Positions 43,837 to 51,886 of a DNA stretch of 64,000 nt are shown piece by piece. The first letter of the stretch is position 1, and each line of letters starts with the position of its first letter. The notes under the pieces were generated by a model. The model did no database searches. It was not told the DNA's origin and saw only the letters and a program-made list of their open reading frames with translations. Origin of the DNA: Candidatus Melainabacteria bacterium (GTDB lineage Bacteria; Cyanobacteriota; Vampirovibrionia; Obscuribacterales; Obscuribacteraceae); NCBI GenBank assembly GCA_003151275.1, contig PLXC01000035.1:124001-188000 (forward strand), read 5' to 3'. Position numbers and translations under genes: made by a program.

Positions 43837-45818
43837 AAGTAAATTCCCGCTACTACAAGTATCAAAACTGAGATGAAGACGTAGAGCAGGTGAACGTGAA
43901 TACTTGCCGTTTGCATTTTCACCAAACCAGTGCTGACTGATTCAATTGCCTTGATTGTTGGGTTGTAAAAGAAAACCTCCAACATCGGAAACATCTCAAC
44001 TTCCACCTGAATTCCTTCTGGAAAATGGCGGCGGTCACGACCACGAATTTCCGTGGTCGTTTTGAATTGCAATAACGCTGAAAAGATTCTGCCGATCGGT
44101 TGAGAGAAACTGGTGCCAGTTTCTTCCGCACGCGAGGGCAAGTCGCCATAGCCGCAATCCCAAGTAACGTAGCTTCTCAGGTGCGACCTGACTGATTTTG
44201 ACAACAAGTAGATAGATACTGCAGTCAAAAATCCAATCAAACACAATGCCGGCTGTGGAATGGTAAAGAAATGCGCCGGCTGGAAAGAAGTAGCCATCGC
44301 TTCTTGCAAGATAGGGCGCATTAAGTGCATCGCGTACGGCACGATCACACCGAGCACCACACAAAGAACGCATAGAAACCCTTGACCAAGTTTCATTCCT
44401 AATGAACATTCGTGCGCTCTCACAGCCTGGTCAGATCTTGGTCTTCCCAAGAAGGAAATGCCCACCGCTTTTGTGAAGCAGGCTAGAGAGAGCGCGCCAA
44501 TTAGTGACAGCACACCGACGATCGCAAGACCAATAGCATGGTCAAGCAGGCTCTCCGAACGGAATGACAGATTCAAGAAACTTTGATAAACAAGCCATTT
44601 GCTAGCGAATCCATTTAGTGGTGGCAATGCAGAAATTGCGGCGCTACCGATTAAGAAAAATGCCATTGTCCACGGCATATTCTTGGCTAGACCACCTAGA
44701 TAACCAAGATCGCGTGTGTGGGCAGAGCTATCCACTGCCCCTGCACCAAGAAAGAGAAGCCCTTTGAAGCAAGCATGGTTAAGCGAATGCAGAATTGCTG
44801 CGGCTAGTGCAATTTCCGCTAACCAAAAAACACCAATCGTCTTTGCATGCAGTGAAAGACCAATGGCGGCAACAATCAAGCCCACGTTTTCTACCGTGCT
44901 GTAGGCAAGTAGCTTCTTCAGATCGTGCTGCATCAGCGCAAACAGAACACCCCAAACACCTGAGATAATGCCGAGGAAGATAGCTAAGTAGGCGATTGCC
45001 TCGCTATGCGAATTGCCTAAGATGAAAAATCTAATCATGCCGTAGATCGCCACTTTGACCATGACGCCGCTCATCAAGGATGACACCGGTGCTGGTGCCT
45101 CAGGATGTGCGTAAGGAAGCCATATATGGAACGGCCAAACGCCGGCCTTGATACACAGTCCCAAGAACAAAATGATTGCAGGAACGGACGAATACGCTCC
45201 CATATTCCACTGGGCAAAGTTCCAGCTTTGCGCGCTGGCTGCAAGGTAGACAAAGGCGCCAGTAATCAAGGCTGTTGAAACCCGAGTAGCGCCGAGATAA
45301 ATCAAGGCAGCTTTTTGAGCGCGCTGTCTAATAGGCTCTGCCGCAACAAGTGCCACCGAGCTTAGTGACATTACCTCCCAAAAGACTAAGAACGTCATGC
45401 CATTGGCGCTAGTGATCACCTGCCCCATGGCGAAAACAAACAAAATGGTGCAAGCCCAGTAAATTCGCAGATTTACTCGATCCTTTAAATGCTTGAGATA
45501 ACCGGGCGAAAAAAGGGCGACTGCTATGGCGAGCAGCGAAAGCATGAGCAGGAACGGTGCCGTAAGCGCGTCCAATCGAAACTCTACCGGCGCTAACCCT
45601 AAGTAGACCGGGCGCGGCGCCGTCCAGTCGAACCCGGCAGGCCAGGCAGCAATCACAGACCCGATCAGTAAGAGCGCGCCCGCCATCAACAAACCGGCGA
45701 AGGTTTTGTGCCCTGCGCCTGCGCGCACGGGAATGGCTAGAACTATGCCAGCTATCCATGTCGCATTTGCGGCTAGATAAAGGGTTAGAGGAAGTGAGCT
45801 GCCGAGATCTAGTTGCAT
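43833..45818 (-). CDS. hyfB: HyfB-like (NuoL/MrpA family) membrane subunit, first gene of the operon
   Basis: 661 residues with about 16 membrane helices. Antiporter-type signatures are clear: GLCIKAGVWPFHIWLPYAHP with conserved lysine, PEAPAPVSSLMSGVMVKVAI and HDLKKLLAYSTVENVGLI. The C-terminal extension (about 560-610; YVTWDCGYGDLPSRAEETGT) matches HyfB/HycC rather than NuoL. It is the first gene of six packed minus-strand genes (45818 to 38471). About 296 bases separate it from the divergent sulP gene; these must hold the operon promoter, though no -35/-10 pair stands out. Confidence 0.92.
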   Translation of the reverse strand: MQLDLGSSLPLTLYLAANATWIAGIVLAIPVRAGAGHKTFAGLLMAGALLLIGSVIAAWPAGFDWTAPRPVYLGLAPVEFRLDALTAPFLLMLSLLAIAVALFSPGYLKHLKDRVNLRIYWACTILFVFAMGQVITSANGMTFLVFWEVMSLSSVALVAAEPIRQRAQKAALIYLGATRVSTALITGAFVYLAASAQSWNFAQWNMGAYSSVPAIILFLGLCIKAGVWPFHIWLPYAHPEAPAPVSSLMSGVMVKVAIYGMIRFFILGNSHSEAIAYLAIFLGIISGVWGVLFALMQHDLKKLLAYSTVENVGLIVAAIGLSLHAKTIGVFWLAEIALAAAILHSLNHACFKGLLFLGAGAVDSSAHTRDLGYLGGLAKNMPWTMAFFLIGSAAISALPPLNGFASKWLVYQSFLNLSFRSESLLDHAIGLAIVGVLSLIGALSLACFTKAVGISFLGRPRSDQAVRAHECSLGMKLGQGFLCVLCVVLGVIVPYAMHLMRPILQEAMATSFQPAHFFTIPQPALCLIGFLTAVSIYLLSKSVRSHLRSYVTWDCGYGDLPSRAEETGTSFSQPIGRIFSALLQFKTTTEIRGRDRRHFPEGIQVEVEMFPMLEVFFYNPTIKAIESVSTGLVKMQTASIHVHLLYVFISVLILVVAGIYL

Positions 45819-46114
45819 GTCGCCATTTGTTGCTAATTGCTTACGCGCAATCGCTTAAGCTTTATTCAAACTGGTCAATGGAATCTTTAGTACTGAGGTA
45901 TTCCATATAAGCTCATTCCAGAGGCTTAACGCCGATCGCTGCCAAGTGGAACTTGCTTGCGAGCGGTCTATTGTAATACTCAGACATGCACAATTTGCAT
46001 TCGCGACACTTCCAGCAGCACCTAAGTTAACGAGCGAATGTGCAGGTATCGTGAAGTGCAACTGCATGTGGTTTGCCAAACAGCCACTAGACTCAATTTC
46101 ACAATTCACAATTC

Positions 46115-47818
46115 ATGCACTTTTTGGAGCTAGTCTGCGAGACAATTACCACTTTGGATGCACTAATGGGTACCATGACGATAGATCAAGCTTTAGAGAG
46201 CGCCGCTCAAACGCGTTTAGAACTTCCGAAAGACAGACTAGCCGGTCTTAAACAGAATTGGCGCAGCGATGCTACTTCCGGCTTCATCGTATTCCTTATA
46301 GCGTTACCATTAAGCCTTGGAATCGCCCTAGCTTCTGGAATGCCGCCACTATCCGGAATCTTCTCCGCAATCGTCGGTGGTATGGTTGTCTCGCAGATGA
46401 GCGGCTCCTTCGTGACAATCAACGGTCCTGCCGCCGGCCTGATCGTCGTAATTCTGGGTGCTGTCGAAAAACTCGGCGGCGGCGACGTCGGCTATCATGC
46501 AACCTTGGCGGCGATCGTCATCTCTGGAATTCTGCTTTTTATAATGGGGCTTCTGAAAGCCGGCGAGCTTGGTCACTTTTTTCCTGCCACGGTTGTGCAT
46601 GGAATGCTCGCAGCCATTGGCATCATTATTATGTCTAAACAGCTGCCCTTCGTCCTGGGTGTGAAGCCACCGGCGAAGGAACCGTTGGAGTTGATTGCCA
46701 AAATCCCGGAGATGGTGATGAACATGAATCCCGAGATCGCGATCATTGGGATCACATGTTTAGCAATTCTCATTATTCACACGGTCCTGAAAAATCGAAC
46801 GCTAAAGAAAATTCCAGCCGCAATCATCGTTGTCGCCGTTTCGATCGCAATGGGATTTATGTTCGATTTGCAACATGCACATAGCTACACGTTCGCCGGA
46901 CACAATTTCGATCTCACGCCCAAGTACTTAGTTTTGTTACCCTCAAGCATCCTCTCCGGAATTACGCAACCAGACTGGAGTCACGTAGGTACATCTGTAT
47001 TTTGGATGTGCGTGATGTCAATTACCCTTGTTCAGGGCATCGAGACACTACTCAGCGCTGCCGCCGTTGACAAATTAGACCTTTACAAGAGACAGTCGAA
47101 CTTGAGCAAAGACGTTGCCGCAGTTGGATTGGGTAGCGCTGTTTCCGGCATGATTGGTGGCTTGCCGATGATTGCCGAAATCGTCAGAAGCAGCGCTAAC
47201 GTCTCCAATGGTGCCAAAACACGTTGGTCTAACTTCTTCCACGGTACGTTCATGCTCGTCTTTGTACTGATCGGTGCTGCACTCGTGGATCAAATTCCGC
47301 TTGCCGCTCTGGCAGCACTGCTGGTATTCACTGGATACCGTCTAACCGCCCCCAGAGTGTTTCTCGAAACATACAAAATAGGTTTAGAACAAATCTTCCT
47401 CTTTGTAGTCACGATCATCGCCACGCTTGCCACCGATCTCTTGATTGGAGTGGGCACTGGAATTCTTTGCAAATTCGTTCTTCATCTAATTAAAGGTGCA
47501 GAACCAAAACATCTGTTTTCAGTCAATGCAGTCGTAGAAAATACAAACGACGACACTTACGTAGTGCGGATTTTGAGCGCAGCAATATTTTCGAATTTCA
47601 TTTCGTTGAAAAAAGTGCTGGATAAAATTCCGAGAGGAAAGAACATCACTGTAGATTTGAGTAAATCGAAACTCGTCGATCACTCGGTAATGGAACATCT
47701 GCACCACTACCAACGTGAATACGTTAACGAAGGTGGCAAGTTCACTACAATCGGGCTTGAGCAACACAAGCGTGCCTCTCAGCATCCCCTGTCCAGTGCA
47801 ATCGCTGTAAAGGCCTAA
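46115..47818 (+). CDS. SulP (SLC26) family anion transporter with STAS domain
   Basis: 567 residues at most. The transporter core (about 50-430) starts with SDATSGFIVFLIALPLSLGI and GSFVTINGPAAGLIVVILGA, classic SulP segments that shape the anion site, and has about 14 helices. A C-terminal STAS domain (about 455-550; RGKNITVDLSKSKLVDHSVM) regulates transport. Likely substrates are sulfate or bicarbonate; sequence alone does not decide. Starts at ATG 46115, 46166 or 46175 are all possible, none with a strong SD. Its last 15 codons recur downstream at 49849-49893 with only synonymous changes. Confidence 0.92.
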   Translation: MHFLELVCETITTLDALMGTMTIDQALESAAQTRLELPKDRLAGLKQNWRSDATSGFIVFLIALPLSLGIALASGMPPLSGIFSAIVGGMVVSQMSGSFVTINGPAAGLIVVILGAVEKLGGGDVGYHATLAAIVISGILLFIMGLLKAGELGHFFPATVVHGMLAAIGIIIMSKQLPFVLGVKPPAKEPLELIAKIPEMVMNMNPEIAIIGITCLAILIIHTVLKNRTLKKIPAAIIVVAVSIAMGFMFDLQHAHSYTFAGHNFDLTPKYLVLLPSSILSGITQPDWSHVGTSVFWMCVMSITLVQGIETLLSAAAVDKLDLYKRQSNLSKDVAAVGLGSAVSGMIGGLPMIAEIVRSSANVSNGAKTRWSNFFHGTFMLVFVLIGAALVDQIPLAALAALLVFTGYRLTAPRVFLETYKIGLEQIFLFVVTIIATLATDLLIGVGTGILCKFVLHLIKGAEPKHLFSVNAVVENTNDDTYVVRILSAAIFSNFISLKKVLDKIPRGKNITVDLSKSKLVDHSVMEHLHHYQREYVNEGGKFTTIGLEQHKRASQHPLSSAIAVKA

Positions 47819-47843
47819 GTAACTAAAAGGCCTAACTAGCTAA

Positions 47844-48248
47844 CTAACTAACTGGAAACGGCAATTTCGTAGCTACTGCATCGTACAGATTCCTGGACAC
47901 TTGAATCAAGTCTTTAGCTTCAACGGCAGTCGGATGTACTAAGGGTCCGGGGTAGCGGTACTCGACAGCATATTGTGTCAGCGGGGCAATTGTTGCAAGC
48001 ACAGCCTGGAGATTGCCATCAATTTGCACGCAGTCCAGACTTAGGACATTGAGATCATGTGTCTTTTTGAACGGCTTTCCGTGCCAGAAAAGAAAACCCT
48101 TGAGACATTTTTCAACAGCTTGTTGGCAGTGAAAAGCAACCTCGTCGAGGAGGCCTTCGGGCATCAGCAACTCGGCTGCCCTGATATCATTCTGAGCCTT
48201 TCGAAACCAGCTGCACGTATCTGCAATTCTTATTGGATCAAGCGACAT
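47844..48248 (-). CDS. HEPN domain protein (toxin of a HEPN/MNT pair)
   Basis: About 134 residues, helical. The HEPN signature is HCQQAVEKCLKGFLFWHG (about 42-59), and the RX4-6H nuclease motif is present as RYPGPLVH (about 100-107), so RNase activity is plausible. The ATG at 48248 lies inside the end of the nucleotidyltransferase gene (11-base overlap), the usual arrangement in HEPN/MNT toxin-antitoxin modules, where the MNT partner AMPylates and silences the HEPN toxin. The open frame extends to 48344, but that part overlaps MNT. Confidence 0.88.
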   Translation of the reverse strand: MSLDPIRIADTCSWFRKAQNDIRAAELLMPEGLLDEVAFHCQQAVEKCLKGFLFWHGKPFKKTHDLNVLSLDCVQIDGNLQAVLATIAPLTQYAVEYRYPGPLVHPTAVEAKDLIQVSRNLYDAVATKLPFPVS

Positions 48249-48579
48249 GAAGCAAAAGACCTTCACGAATAATCTCTGCCGGTAGACTGTTTGGCAAGTG
48301 CAAGCGCTCTTGAAATTGCTGGTCAGTCCAGACCAGAACATCAACAGCTGCAGGTATGCCCCAGAGGGTCTTATAGGCTAGACTGGCAGATTTAAGCTCA
48401 TCTGACACATTCTTATCAACGATTATGAAGATGTCGTAGTCACTATCTGCATTCTCGGTACCACGAGCATGGGATCCGAATAAATAAATGCGCAAGGGCT
48501 TATAGGCCGCGACGAGGCGGGCAATTACTTCTTTCAATATCGGGTCATTTAATGAGTGATTGAGTTTAGCTACTGTCAT
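48238..48579 (-). CDS. MNT-type minimal nucleotidyltransferase (antitoxin)
   Basis: About 113 residues. The nucleotidyltransferase signature is GSHARGTENADSDYDIFIIV, and the third metal-binding acidic residue is probably in AAVDVLVW. In known pairs this enzyme adds AMP to a tyrosine near the HEPN active site; the HEPN partner here has tyrosine in RYPGP. I use the ATG at 48579; an ATG at 48618 is in frame but gives an odd N-terminus. First gene of the two-gene module. Confidence 0.88.
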   Translation of the reverse strand: MTVAKLNHSLNDPILKEVIARLVAAYKPLRIYLFGSHARGTENADSDYDIFIIVDKNVSDELKSASLAYKTLWGIPAAVDVLVWTDQQFQERLHLPNSLPAEIIREGLLLHVA

Positions 48580-48856
48580 TTTACTGTCACATTGGTGACT
48601 ATTATTATATATGAGCATAGTATGCCTGGATTGCAGGAGGATGACGCTCTCTACCGAGGTTTAATGCTCTACATTTTAGACAAGCATTTGGGTTCTCCGT
48701 GGAGAGTGCTTGAAGTTCATTGAACTATCGATCTGTTGTACAGAGAAAGCGAAGATCGGAATGGTCGATGAGGCAAATCGCAACTATGGAAACAGTAAAA
48801 GCATGAGCGGACGTTTTGGGCTATTGCTGATCGGAACTACGTATTGGTCATCGCTG

Positions 48857-49840
48857 CTAGTCAGAACTAATCAGTTTTAGTTTCTCTGCTGACTTCTTGT
48901 CGCCAACTTTCGCTAACTCCTCGTATCGAGCCCTTGCTTTTTTTAAATCCTTGGGAAGTCCATGTCCCGTTCTGTATCTTTCGGCCAGATTGTATTTTGC
49001 CATCGGACAGCCATTTTTCTCGGCCTTTATGCTCCATTCCAACCCTTTCTTATCGTCTACTTTGACGCCTCTACCGTCCGCATACATATTACCCAGATCG
49101 TTCATGGCGTGCGGATTGCCATCTGCGGCTCCCTTGCTGAGCCAATAGTAAGCCTTGTCATAATCTTTAGGCATTCCCAGTCCCTGTAAGTAAGTTCTGC
49201 CGATCTGATACTCTCCTAATGCACAGCCGTGTACCGTAGCTAATTTCATGAGACTCGCTGCTCTGTGTAAATCTTTCGAAGCACCCAAGCCGCTTTCGTA
49301 CAGATGAGCGAGTAAGCATTCTGCATTCCCGTCACCGGTTTTTGCGCCGGACTGAAAATATGTAAGTGCGCGCGAGTAATCTTGTCTTGTAACTCGTCCC
49401 CACATGCATTCGAGACCCATGTTGAATTGAGCGTGAACACAGCCCAGGCTCGCCGATTTCTCGTAAAGCGCCAGCGCTCTCTTGCGGTCTGTTGCACCGC
49501 CGTCATTCAGAAGAGAAGCCAAGGAACACATCGCATCTTGATCGCCGGCTGCCGTTGCATGCTCCCACAGCTCTCGCGCTTTAATGGGGTTTGGCGGCAC
49601 TCCTCGCCCCCCCATATAGAGATCACCTAGAATCCACGCTGCTCTTGGATTGCTATCGGCCAGGCGTTTCAGCATCGTCTCCGCTTCAGCGTAGCGCTTG
49701 GTGTTGAAAGCATCTTCTACTTTTCTGAGTTGACCGACTTCATGTGCAAGAGAAGGTGTCACAGAGAGCACCAGGACTGACACAAGCGAAAGAAACAAAG
49801 TTTTATAATCGCAGTTAGTGATCACGAGATGCCTCAGCAT
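48857..49840 (-). CDS. Secreted Sel1-repeat protein
   Basis: About 327 residues: signal peptide (KTLFLSLVSVLVLSVTPSLA) followed by about seven Sel1 repeats of 36 residues, e.g. AAWILGDLYMGGRGVPPNPI, AQFNMGLECMWGRVTRQDYS and AMNDLGNMYADGRGVKVDDK. Sel1 proteins are solenoid adaptors. The frame is open to 49993, but the ATG at 49840 has GAGAGG seven bases upstream and opens directly into the signal peptide. That SD and start overlap the sulP remnant on the other strand. Function unknown. Confidence 0.88.
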   Translation of the reverse strand: MLRHLVITNCDYKTLFLSLVSVLVLSVTPSLAHEVGQLRKVEDAFNTKRYAEAETMLKRLADSNPRAAWILGDLYMGGRGVPPNPIKARELWEHATAAGDQDAMCSLASLLNDGGATDRKRALALYEKSASLGCVHAQFNMGLECMWGRVTRQDYSRALTYFQSGAKTGDGNAECLLAHLYESGLGASKDLHRAASLMKLATVHGCALGEYQIGRTYLQGLGMPKDYDKAYYWLSKGAADGNPHAMNDLGNMYADGRGVKVDDKKGLEWSIKAEKNGCPMAKYNLAERYRTGHGLPKDLKKARARYEELAKVGDKKSAEKLKLISSD

Positions 49841-49893
49841 ATGCGAGCCTCTCAGCATCCCTTGTCTAGTGCAATCGCTGTAAAAGCCTAGGT
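49834..49893 (+). pseudogene. Remnant of the 3' end of a second sulP gene
   Basis: Read on the plus strand, CAG CAT ATG then RASQHPLSSAIAVKA and a TAG stop. The same 15 residues end the intact transporter at 47818, and all nucleotide differences (CGT/CGA, CTG/TTG, TCC/TCT, AAG/AAA) are synonymous. Upstream similarity fades within a few codons (QHK versus QHM). It is the tail of a lost, once-functional paralog rather than a fresh duplication. Confidence 0.7.
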
Positions 49894-49898
49894 CGCGG

Positions 49899-50744
49899 CT
49901 AACTGTCTGGCATTCCGCCGGGCATTGAATCTTCAACAACAATTGCTTGCTTGTTTGCCATGATACCAAATATGGTGTAGCCCATGGCGGCAAAAAAGCC
50001 GATCAATGGCCAAATTGGACTTTGAGGCACTGGCAAAAGTTTAACCACGGTGTCAAGAAAAACAGCAGGGGTGAATGCCACCGAGGCAACTCTGACTGCT
50101 TCGCCATAGGTCAGCTTAATGTTGGACCCGCCGGCAACGGCCATCCCGATAGCACCCAGAATCAGGACTAGAATGCCACAGACAATGAAGCTAAGAGGTC
50201 CAAAAACCAAAAAGACGATAATAGGCACCCAGATTTTGACCGTCTCAGCAATCTGCATATAACTGTCTCGGTTATATAGAACTTCTCCGAATTGCTTCAA
50301 TTCAATTTGCTGAGCCTTGCCGTCTTTACTCTGGATAAGAAAATTATGTTTCGTTATGAGGAATGGAACCTCCTCATGACCTTTGACATCATCCGTGGTG
50401 GCATCGAAGACAGCGATCGGAAGTTCCAGATTCTGCTTTCTAAGATTTGGATCCATTGTGTCATTTGAATTAAGCGATAAAACATAGGGCGAAGGCTTGT
50501 CTATTTTCAACTCGCCGTCGTGAATCGTGACCGCAGGCAGTTTGTCTAGGATCTTTTTGACGGGTCCGTTTATAGCGTCATTCATCACCATGTACACTTT
50601 GAGAGAAATTAGAAACCACGAGCTCATTATCAACAGAAACAAATATAGAAAAGCGATGCCTTTCCAACCGTGGACAACATCTCTATATAAATCCTTCGAA
50701 AAAAAGGACATGTATAAAGCGTGCAAACCAGAGTATTTCTTCAT
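49899..50744 (-). CDS. DUF1189 family membrane protein
   Basis: 281 residues with about five membrane helices (near 30-50, 175-205, 225-245, 250-270) and an outer domain between helices 1 and 2. LPAVTIHDGELKIDKPSPYV (about 69-88) is the typical DUF1189 segment, followed by LPIAVFDATTDDV, and GEAVRVASVAFTPAVFLDTV near the end also fits. The family is membrane-bound and of unknown function. It ends five bases from the sulP remnant and starts about 75 bases from the IS200/IS605 relic. Confidence 0.88.
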   Translation of the reverse strand: MKKYSGLHALYMSFFSKDLYRDVVHGWKGIAFLYLFLLIMSSWFLISLKVYMVMNDAINGPVKKILDKLPAVTIHDGELKIDKPSPYVLSLNSNDTMDPNLRKQNLELPIAVFDATTDDVKGHEEVPFLITKHNFLIQSKDGKAQQIELKQFGEVLYNRDSYMQIAETVKIWVPIIVFLVFGPLSFIVCGILVLILGAIGMAVAGGSNIKLTYGEAVRVASVAFTPAVFLDTVVKLLPVPQSPIWPLIGFFAAMGYTIFGIMANKQAIVVEDSMPGGMPDS

Positions 50745-50822
50745 AAAATTGCCTGCTCTCTAGCGATGAAAAATGGACATCCCAATCCTACCTGTTTTCC
50801 AAGGGAATTGGTTGATCATTCG

Positions 50823-50998
50823 AATTGACGTCCTCCCCTTCCTGAAGGAAGAGGATTCCGGCTAAGCGGTTGAAACCGCTGACACGGAGGGTTCCTGTTT
50901 CGACGAGGCTGCCAGAATTGCTTCTGGTCTTATTGCCTCTCCACAAGCTTCTTCGGACGCGCCCCGCCCTAGAGTATTGGCTTGGTTTTAGCCAATAC
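50823..50998 (-). ncRNA. Possible omega RNA (reRNA) scaffold
   Basis: The retained TnpB 3' tail and right end fold into four consecutive hairpins and stop at GACGTCAA, after which the guide portion would begin (minus strand, below 50823). In intact IS605-family elements this segment is the guide RNA scaffold. Expression here is unproven; no TnpB is encoded in the window. Confidence 0.45.
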
Positions 50999-51112
50999 CA
51001 TACATATGTATAGCACACTGTAAGCAAGAAAGCAATACTCAGTTCAGTAGTCTGCTATTACCAGCCGACTCCGCCGGCGGTGCGATCCTTCCTCGTCCTA
51101 AACGGCGAGGCT
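50823..51112 (-). mobile_element. Internally deleted IS200/IS605-type (TnpB) element with omega-RNA-like right end
   Basis: On the minus strand the left end has the hairpin CCTCG...CGAGG (51091-51110), and the right end finishes in GGAAGGGGAGGACGTCAATT, a typical IS605 right end. A frame near the right end gives GRGASEEACGEAIRPEAILA and ASSKQEPSVSAVSTA then stop (50862), the C-terminal tail of TnpB. Stems include GTATTGGCT/AGCCAATAC (50974-50998), CCAGAA/TTCTGG (50912-50927), AGCGGT/ACCGCT (50865-50880) and CTTCC/GGAAG (50838-50851). The TnpB and TnpA bodies are gone, leaving about 290 bases. Confidence 0.75.
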
Positions 51113-51128
51113 TGCCGCACCATTTCGG

Positions 51129-51710
51129 TCAAGAGAGGGTGTCGTACCAGTTGTCATTCGTCAAAGATGTAAGGACATGGTCTTCCCAGGCGCCATTGAT
51201 ATACAAATAGTTGCGTGCAAATCCCTCGGCTGTGAAGCCAAGCTTTTTTAAGACCTTGCCACTCCTGACATTATGGGGCATGTAGTTTGCCATAACTCGG
51301 TGTAAGTTCATGACCTCAAATGAGTGCTTAATTGCATACTTCAACGCTTCTTCCATATAACCGAAACCCTGTTTGTCTTCAGCGAGGCTGTAGCCGATGT
51401 TGCAGTATTGAGCAACACGCCGAACAATGTTGTTGAAATTGACAATTCCGATAATCGTATTTGTTTGTTTCTCAAAAACAAAAAGTTTCAATGATTGGTC
51501 GGTGCGAAATTCTTCCAGATTAACTTCCAGCTGCAAATGCCACCGATCCAGATCGAAAAAATCTTTTGTCCACTTTGGCCCAGTTTTTTCCAGGTGCTCT
51601 TTATTGTCTCGGTAGAATGCAACTGCGAGTTCAGCCTCACGCGGCTCAAGCATCCGTAAGACAAGCCGTGGTGTCTCGATAATCGGAGTGCTGGTGATTG
51701 TGTTGTCCAA
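51129..51710 (-). CDS. GNAT acetyltransferase of the RimJ/RimL type
   Basis: 193 residues. It opens with ETPRLVLRMLEPREAELAV and has the acetyl-CoA loop region EDKQGFGYMEEALKYAIKHSF and MNLHRVMANYMPHNVRSGKVLKKLGF, all typical of ribosomal-protein alanine acetyltransferases. LGFTAEGFARNYLYINGAWE near the end is very RimJ-like. Protein S5 or another N-terminus is a plausible substrate, but many homologs act elsewhere. It lies 17 bases from the IS200/IS605 relic, which occupies its 3' side. Confidence 0.9.
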   Translation of the reverse strand: MDNTITSTPIIETPRLVLRMLEPREAELAVAFYRDNKEHLEKTGPKWTKDFFDLDRWHLQLEVNLEEFRTDQSLKLFVFEKQTNTIIGIVNFNNIVRRVAQYCNIGYSLAEDKQGFGYMEEALKYAIKHSFEVMNLHRVMANYMPHNVRSGKVLKKLGFTAEGFARNYLYINGAWEDHVLTSLTNDNWYDTLS

Positions 51711-51837
51711 GGACGACTATCCTTTTTCTGGATCAAGAATCATAGCATTTGCCATGCTCGAGTGAAATGACGCGGGCAAAATGTGTCAGGTCGAGAAAAT
51801 GACATCAAGAGCGCTAATGTTGTCTGTCGATAATACA

Positions 51838-51867
51838 AGAAGAGGCACCATTTCTGGTGCCCCTTCT
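51838..51867 (-). terminator. Likely intrinsic terminator
   Basis: On the minus strand AGAAGGGGCACCA, loop GAAA, TGGTGCCTCTTCT: a 13-bp stem with one G-U pair, 20 bases after the stop of the EF-hand-like gene. The following T content is modest (TTGTATTATC). Confidence 0.65.
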
Positions 51868-51886
51868 ATCCTGATGCCCCTCAGGT

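Noticed and set aside
47830..47853. CTAA microrepeat after sulP
   Set aside because: Four to five short units; simple-sequence noise.
47774..49893. Integrase attachment-site duplication at the end of sulP
   Set aside because: All differences between the two copies are synonymous, which points to an old protein-coding paralog; no integrase is present.
48857..49993. Long form of the Sel1 gene starting at 49993
   Set aside because: The first 51 codons look non-coding; the ATG at 49840 has a strong SD and opens into the signal peptide.
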